A stretch of DNA of 64,000 nt from Tolypeutes matacus (taxonomy: Eukaryota; Chordata; Mammalia; Cingulata; Chlamyphoridae). Positions 58,073-64,000 of this stretch are shown here, piece after piece; position 1 is the stretch's first letter; each line of letters begins with the position of its first letter. The stretch is taken from assembly GCA_026826555.1 (NCBI GenBank), contig JAKSZT010037307.1, positions 219,394-283,393 on the forward strand, given 5' to 3'. Made by a program: the position numbers and the translations under genes. The notes under the pieces are model-generated. The model saw only the letters and a list, made by a program, of their open reading frames with translations. It did not search any database and was not told the origin of the DNA.

Positions 58073-58574
58073 AACATAATTTTCAGCGCACACTACTAAA
58101 ATGATAAGCGAGCCCAGAAGCATGTCATGGGGCACGAGAAGAGGTGATTAAAAAAGAAAGTAACTGTTATGTTTTGTCAAATCCAAACTAAGAGTTGGTT
58201 GTAAGAAAACATGTTCAACATCAAACGGGACATAAAATCCCAAACAATGTCAGCTTGGGAAGTTGTTGGGGGGAATGGAATAAGGAAATCAACGTGATGA
58301 TACTCTTGACTGATTTTGGGGGAAATACAGATACTAATTTGCTCTATATGTTAACAGGGAAATATAAATTCAAATATGTGTTAAATATTTAACTATAGTA
58401 TGAAATATCTTGGTTATTGCTTCAAAATAATCCAAAAGGGGTGGAGAAAGTAGGGGGCGTCAGTGAAACACTATTGGCCATGAAGCTGGATGATGACTAC
58501 ACTCTCTACTTTGGGAGATGTTTGAAAGTTTCCATAGAAAAAATACTTTTAGTGTAAATACTGAAGAATAAACA

Positions 58575-59700
58575 TAACAATTAGGCTGGTAGGAACAGAA
58601 ACCTAAAAAACAGTGACTTAAACAAAATATAAGTTCGTTTTCCTCTCCCATCAATGAAATCCAGCAGTGGGAAGTCCGAGATAGGGCAGCTGCACCATGC
58701 GAACAGGGTCCCATCTTCTTCCGTCAGTCCACGCTGCATGCTTGGGATGGAAGCCTGGTCCTCTTGCTCTCACCATGACTCCCAAGCTCCAGCCATCACC
58801 CCTACATTTCAGGCAAGAAGAAAAGAAAGGGAAAGAGAGCACTCATTAGTGCCAGCTGAGTTCATTTCCCTTAAAGGCTCTTCCCAGAAGGCTCACTCAC
58901 CCAGCAACCTCCACTTACACCTCACTGGCCGGAACTGTAACCGGCTCTGCCAGCTCCTGGGAGCATGTTCCCGCCCTGGTTGAAGGCTGGTTTCTGCTGC
59001 TACGGTCCAAGCAATTTCCACGTCCCATTGGCTTAACCGAAGAGTGTTTCTCGCTGGCAACACCCCATGGCAGCACCCTTCCCCGTGTCTGCTCAGCCTT
59101 CCAGGCTGCTCGGCTCTCACACCACCACACGTGGATATGAGCTCCTGTGACTGTGCTGGTTGGAGCAGGGGAGGGCGGGGCCGGAGGGCAATTAGGCCTT
59201 TCACCTGGAAGTGTCACATTTCGCCTCTGCTCCGTTTTCAGGAGCAGACGATAAACTAGCCCTTCGCTGTGTCTAACGTGAAGAAAAGTGCAATCTTCCC
59301 ACATGCCTGAAAGGAGAGGAGTAAGAGAACATTGATCAATGTCCCCTATTACAGGGCTCTGTTTATAAGGCTGAAGACAGGTGGGTATTGGGAGGCAACC
59401 AGCAGCTTCTGTCACAACTAAAACTTTAGTGGAAAATCAGGAAGAGGAAAACTCTTAAAACTCAAGATTTGTATGAAATTGGAAAAATAACAAGAAAACA
59501 TGATAGCTAGAAAACCCAAAGGTGGGAATCATTCTTATTACATAGGAATGGGTAAAATTCATTTACTGACAGAATCTCACATTGGGTTAAAACAAATCTA
59601 ACCCTACGTTCTTTATAAGGACGCACCTGAAGGAAAAGGAAGCTGGAGGGTGAAATTAAAACAATATAAAAAGATAATCAGGAGTGAAGATTTGGTTCTT
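58575..59700. other. No gene recognised
   Basis: From 58578 ('ggctggtaggaacagaaacc') to about 58800 the sequence has the texture of an old MER-type repeat. The rest, including open frames at 58893-59415, shows no recognisable domain. Confidence 0.3.
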
Positions 59701-60875
59701 TAAAGACACATTTAATCTCCTCTCTTCTGAGACCCAAGTAAAATAAAGGTAAAGCAATTACCTTCACCAAAAAAGCTCACAATTGTGAAGAGGGGGAGAA
59801 GGGCCATGAGTGGATAAGAGAGAACCTTCCCTCTGGGCAAGGGAAGACAAGCTGAGGGGTGCCAGGGTACGCAGGAAGGAGGCAGCTGACGAGCATGGGT
59901 GCTCGGAGAAGCAGAGCGAGAGGCGGACAGAGCGCAGGCAACTGTCCCCAGGGCCTGGGCTCTTAAGCATTGTACTAAACTGCCTCTGCAATGGGCCTTG
60001 TGGTCCTGGCGATAAGAAAGCCCTGATATAACAGAACTTGAGAAAAGTGAGGACTGTTGATTGAACGGTATGATGCTAAAGGGACTGCGTGATTTCCCCC
60101 TTCCTGCTCGTGCAGGCCGGGGAGTCCAGGGCTCTCTTTGGGATTTGCAGGCCAGAATAGTAACCATGCAACCCTCTAAAATGTTGTAGGCTTCCAGGCT
60201 ATTTATTTTGGTCAGTTCCACAAGAAAATAACCATAGCTAAAAATCTCTTCTAGATTTTTGTTTTCACTTGAAAACTCTGGTCTTTCTGTTATTGGCCTT
60301 GGCACTCTGCCTGTGCCAATTTCATGGTGATTTAATGGTGGTCACCTTGATTCTATCTAAAACAATAGGCAAGAGTGGGAAAGCAACACCCTTATGAATC
60401 TCAGTTGTGTGGCCAGCTTCTGTTGTCAAAGAGATGCTTGATACAAGTTGGGGATCATGGTGTGCCTCCTGAGAAGGATGCCCCTTCAAGCCATCTTTTA
60501 CACGAGTCAGAGCTCACCTCCCTGTAACACACCTACACACCTGGCTGCAAAGCAGGCTGAGCAAGCTTCTCCTACATGGGTGGTCTTACACACAGGCTAA
60601 AATGTAGGTCTGTGTGTGGATATGAATAAATACTGTACACACTATACACACATACAAATAAACACACATGGACGTAAGGTAAAACACACACATACATTTC
60701 AAGGATAAAATGGGTACGGGGGTGGCAGTGGGCAGGCTTTGCCACCACAAAAGTTCTGCAAAATGTGAAACAGCAGATTATTCCAAGTAATAGAAACAAT
60801 TCCAGAGTATAGAAAGCAGAGAAAGCTACCCGGCTGTCTTTATGATGCTGGCATGGCATTGACCTCAAACCCAGG
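59701..60875. other. No gene recognised; a 197-codon chance ORF on the minus strand
   Basis: Minus-strand 59712-60305 is the longest non-L1 open frame in this part. Its composition (Ser/Pro-rich, no domain) and the absence of splice or codon evidence argue against a gene. Confidence 0.3.
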
Positions 60876-60877
60876 CC

Positions 60878-61128
60878 TGTGTTTACAAGAAATGAAAAGG
60901 AATGCAGGCTCTAGAGATGAATTGTCTGAGTTCAGAACCCAGGTTCCACCACTTGAGCAGGTAGGTCACTTCATGCCTGTGCACTTTGGCTTCCCCGTCT
61001 GGAAAAGGTAGATGTGATTGATCCACCTTTGAGGTCATTATGAAGATTACATGAGATAATGCACATAATGGACCTGGAACAGCATCTGGCACCGAGCAAG
61101 TGCTCAAAAATTGTACCTATTGTTAAAT
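60878..61128 (+). repeat. MIR SINE
   Basis: The MIR order is clear: 'gcaggctctagagatgaatt', 'gttcagaacccaggttcc', 'cttcatgcctgtgcac', 'ttccccgtctggaaaagg', 'tatgaagattacatgagata', 'ggcaccgagcaagtgctc'. A full-length, diverged copy. Confidence 0.88.
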
Positions 61129-61254
61129 TCTCTGCACACACTTCCTCAGAAGAGAGACTACCCGCATATAGCCAAAGAAGTAACAAATTAGATATTGGCT
61201 TCTGGCTTCCAAAGCAGGCTCTTTTTTTTTTTTTTTCAGTATGAAAGATTTGAA

Positions 61255-62345
61255 TTGACTTTTTAAAAAATATATTATTTATTTATTTTTAAAAGATACT
61301 TAGATTACATAAATTGTTACATAAAAAAATATAAGGGATTCCCATATGCCCCACTCCCCACACCTCCCACCTTTCCCCACATTAACAACTACTTTCATCA
61401 GTGTGGTACATTCATTGCAATTGGCGAACACATTTTGGCGCACTGCCACTAAGCATGGACTATAGCTTACATTGTAGTTTACACTCTCTCCCACTCAATT
61501 CTGTAGGCTATGGCAGGATATATAATGGCCTGTTTCTGTCATTGCAATGTCATCCAGGTCAATTCCAAGTCCTGAAAATGCCCCCATATTGTACCTCTTT
61601 TTCCCTCTCCCTGACTTCAGCACCTCCAGTGGCCACTGTCTCCACATCCATGACATAATTTCTTCCATTGCTAAAATCACAATAAGTCTATAGTAGAATA
61701 CCAGTAAGTCTACTCTAGTCCATATTTTATTCCCCAATCCTGAGGATTCTGGGATGGTGATGCCCACTCCACCTCTAACTGAGAGGGGCCTTTGATCCCA
61801 TACGGCTGATGGATGGGACTCTCTTGCTTGCAGTTGTAGACTCTCCCCGTTCCTTGGTGTGGTGGTTGTCCATCCTCACCTCCCCTTCAGCTGTCCTGGG
61901 TGAGTACAGTGAACTGGAGAGTAGGTGCTGCACTCTGCTGAGGCTCAGGGCCCAGCTGGTACATGAACAGCCCAGAGATTCAAGTCTCCTGGACGTACAC
62001 CTACCAACTCCAGCACCAACTATAGGTTCAAACAAAAGGGACAGAAGAGGCATCTGTAGAGAAGTCACATCTGAGTCCAACTCTGTTACGCTCGGGAGCA
62101 CAATCTCCAAAGTAGGGCCCACTGGCAAGGCACGAAACTCCGGAGCTATCTGCCCTGACCATAGGACCTGGGTGTCTGTGGAGCCCTCGGGAGCCCCATT
62201 GTTTGGGGTAGTGTCCACTTGGCCATCTATGAGATCCTGCTGAGCCGTGCATAAGCATTACCTCTCTGATGACCTCCCGACTCACTTCGAAGTCTCTTAG
62301 CCATATAAACTCATTTGTCTTTACCTTTTCCCCCTTTTATTCAAG
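61255..62345 (-). repeat. 1.1-kb interspersed repeat, L1-3'UTR-like, copy 3, antisense
   Basis: Read on the minus strand, it runs from near 62345 (GCATCACC-bearing body) to a T-rich end at 61262-61330, the reversed A-rich tail. It follows copy 1 (7700-8670) in the same order: the GGGCTCC block, 'gttggactcagatgtgac', 'ctctggctgttcatg'-like text, 'catcaccatcccagaatcc', 'gacattgcaatgacag', 'catgcttagtggcag', 'gggaatcccttatat'. The frames on the two strands here (61809-62243, 61775-62218) are by-products. Confidence 0.65.
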
Positions 62346-63660
62346 GTCTTTTTCCAGCAAAACAGGCTCTTGAAACTCATGGCAGAGACAAGTCTGGATA
62401 GCTAAGGCTTTTGACGGGCAAAAGCCATGCTTTCTGAGGGGGGAAAAAAATAGAATGTTGAATTTTAAAAAGCTCAGCTTTCAAGGAACCAGGGCCTAAA
62501 TATTAAATAAATAGGGCCTAAATAAATACTTGCTGGACACCAGGTCAGAAGGGAAGCTAGCAAGCTTAGCTTGGCGTGTGTGTCTGAGAAAGTGGCCCAC
62601 GTCCAGCCCCATCCTGCAAAAAATAACTGTGGGAAGTGGTGCTAACAATCCCCAGATAACCTGGAGAATCTTAGAGCAAAGGGCACCAGTGCTGATCCCA
62701 GCATCTTCCTATGTTCAGCCAGCAAATGGCGGCAGCAAGGCAACATGGCGACCTCAGCAGAGAGGGCCTGGGAACCACCCCCCCAAGACCCCCTTAACCC
62801 CAGAATAATGCAAGAAGCAGCTAAACGTTTCCTAGTCTCCTGATAGATGAAGCCAGTGGGTTTGAAGGGGTTTTGTGGGAGTCAGCACTCAGCTTCCCCT
62901 TTTAAGGTGCACATATCTGCAGCCAAAACCAACAAGGTCGGAGGCGTGGCCAATCAACAACAGACACCTTCCCCCTCTGCCAGGACACTGCATTAGCCAC
63001 CAGTGCTTGGATCCATCCTGAGGCGAAGCAGAGGGAGGGAAGAAATCCTGAAATCCTGGGAAAAAATGGAAGTGATTGAGTTTATCAGGAAGTCATTAGG
63101 TTAGGACTTTAGCCAAGAGGTAGAATATGGGATTGAACTAGAGAGTAAATTCAGTTATAGGAAATTAAAGAGTGAAATGAAAAAAAAAAAAAGAGTGAAA
63201 TGTCTCTTTTTTGGCATTTGAGGGACTGTGGTCTTGAAGTGACACTGCTCTATGTACATGCATAAGCATGTGTTGAACATGGTCTGGAAAGGTTTGTGGG
63301 AAGCTGTTAAATGCAGTAGTCTCTAGGGAGAGATCTGGAATTAAGGGAGGTGCAAGAGCATCTTTAGCTTTAATTGAATTGTTAGAACTCTGTGGAAAAT
63401 GAATTTATGTATTATTTCTAACATTTAAAATAAGCTAATCAATAGATCAGTGGCATGAAAAAATGTTGGGGGAAAATGTTTCAGGATAAAAGAAATTTCA
63501 AAGCTAGAAAAATTATCAAAATGCAATGTATGGATCTTGTTTGGATCCTGACCTGAACAAATCAACTATAAAAGACATTTTGGGGAAAATCAGGGATATT
63601 TGAATATGAACTGTGTATTAGATGCTATCAAGGAATACTATTATTTTAAAAGAAAATATT
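62346..63660. other. No gene recognised
   Basis: The segment 62400-63000 is GC-rich with 'aacatggcgacctcagcag' but nothing I can classify. From 63180 it is AT-rich and likely old repeat. Confidence 0.3.
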
Positions 63661-63754
63661 CCTATTTTTTAGAGATTCATACTGAAATATTTAAGAAGTA
63701 TTTAAGAGTAAAATAGCATTTTACTTTAAAACATTTCAGCAAATATATATATGA

Positions 63755-63885
63755 AGGGGGACGGATGTGGCTCAAATGGTTGGGCGTCCGTCTCCCATAT
63801 GGAGGGACCCAGGTTCGATACCCAGGACCTCCCGGTAAAAAAATATATATATATATATATATATTTTTTTTTTTTTGAAGCAAAT
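63755..63885 (+). mobile_element. Monomeric DAS-type SINE
   Basis: GGGGGACGGATGTGGCTCAA (63757 onward) with a B box GGTTCGATACC at 63811-63821 and the CCTCCCGGTAAAA end, followed by (TA)n and a T run. It is nested in an old L1/HAL1-class tail: 'gcaaatatggcaaaatg' lies on the right. Confidence 0.85.
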
Positions 63886-64000
63886 ATGGCAAAATAAATA
63901 GGAAGCAAATATGGCAAAATGTTAATAATTATTAAATCTAGATGATGGGTATATGAGGTTCACAATTATGTTCTCTTTACTTTGACATATGTTTGAAATA
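63886..64000 (+). repeat. Old L1/HAL1-class 3' end, runs off the window
   Basis: 'gcaaatatggcaaaatgtta' and the final 'ttgacatatgtttgaaata' match the tail type seen at 18977-19110. Confidence 0.6.

Larger units (their letters stand above)
56190..58560 (+). repeat. L1/HAL1-class element, interrupted twice
   Basis: Decayed sequence from about 56190 with 'ggcagaacggacccaactg' and 'ggaattgtcagagcaataat' (56831) runs to a tail near 58470-58560 ('gaagctggatgatgactac', 'gggagatgtttgaaagtttcc'). It is split by a dimeric DAS-SINE (56931-57312) and an MLT1 LTR (57561-58072). The tail text is typical of HAL1-class elements, where ORF2 is missing. Confidence 0.55.

Noticed and set aside
59712..60305. 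197-codon minus-strand ORF
   Set aside because: No domain, Ser/Pro-rich patches typical of translated non-coding DNA, and no splice, start or polyadenylation context.
61775..62243. Overlapping 144-147 codon ORFs on both strands
   Set aside because: They lie entirely inside the 1.1-kb interspersed repeat; copy 1 of that repeat does not keep the frames.

Overview
This window is mammalian nuclear DNA, almost certainly from a xenarthran and most likely an armadillo such as Dasypus. The main reason is several tRNA-headed short retroposons of the DAS-SINE type (heads near 10084, 52915, 56932, 63757; minus-strand copies near 15690, 28300, 39120). These sit among L1 elements, MaLR-type LTRs, L2, MIR, MER5-like elements and a Tigger1 relic. 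No bacterial or organellar features are present. Well over half of the window is recognisable interspersed repeat. One 100-base assembly gap lies at 49419-49518.

Host genes are few. The clearest is a two-exon IQ-motif gene of the IQCF family on the plus strand (exons 41456-41527 and 41683-42051), best matched to IQCF6 and apparently intact. On the minus strand at about 12828-13160 lies a decayed IQCF-type exon whose C-terminal end resembles IQCF3. As I recall the human 3p21 cluster, IQCF6 and IQCF3 are adjacent and oppositely oriented. The same arrangement here suggests the syntenic cluster, expanded to about 28 kb by insertions, with the IQCF3-like copy dead. An intronless retrocopy of SNRPG (Sm protein G) with a full 76-codon ORF, poly(A) and target-site duplication lies at 43751-44169.

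Layout: 0-9 kb holds fragments of old L1, a minus MaLR-like LTR, an MLT1 LTR plus internal sequence, a Tigger1 relic nested in an L1 3' end, and a 1.1-kb lineage-type repeat. 9-13 kb holds an MLT1 LTR split by a chimeric DAS-SINE, a degenerate minisatellite and the IQCF pseudogene. 13-28 kb holds antisense L1/HAL1-class sequence broken by an LTR and a DAS-SINE, L2, a retroposed dimer of an L1 3' end, a long decayed L1, an LTR nested within a related LTR, and an antisense L1 3' half. 28-35 kb holds a roughly 6-kb L1 (L1-A) inside an older L1. 35-39 kb holds L1/HAL1-class fragments. 39-44 kb is the gene-bearing, low-repeat island. 44.2-51.3 kb is a complete 7-kb L1 (L1-B) with a perfect 15-bp target-site duplication. 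51-64 kb mixes low-repeat sequence with LTR, L1-tail, DAS, MLT1, L2, MIR and the second 1.1-kb repeat.

The observations most worth checking are: both large L1 copies have an in-frame TGA at the same point of ORF2 where a third L1 in the window has Trp; the two L1s carry different tandem-monomer 5' UTRs (about 110 bp x 9 and about 192 bp x 2); the body of the chimeric DAS-SINE appears to hold a second tRNA-like A/B-box pair; and L1 3' ends have moved as dimers or composites with clean target-site duplications. All repeat names are from pattern recognition without a database.
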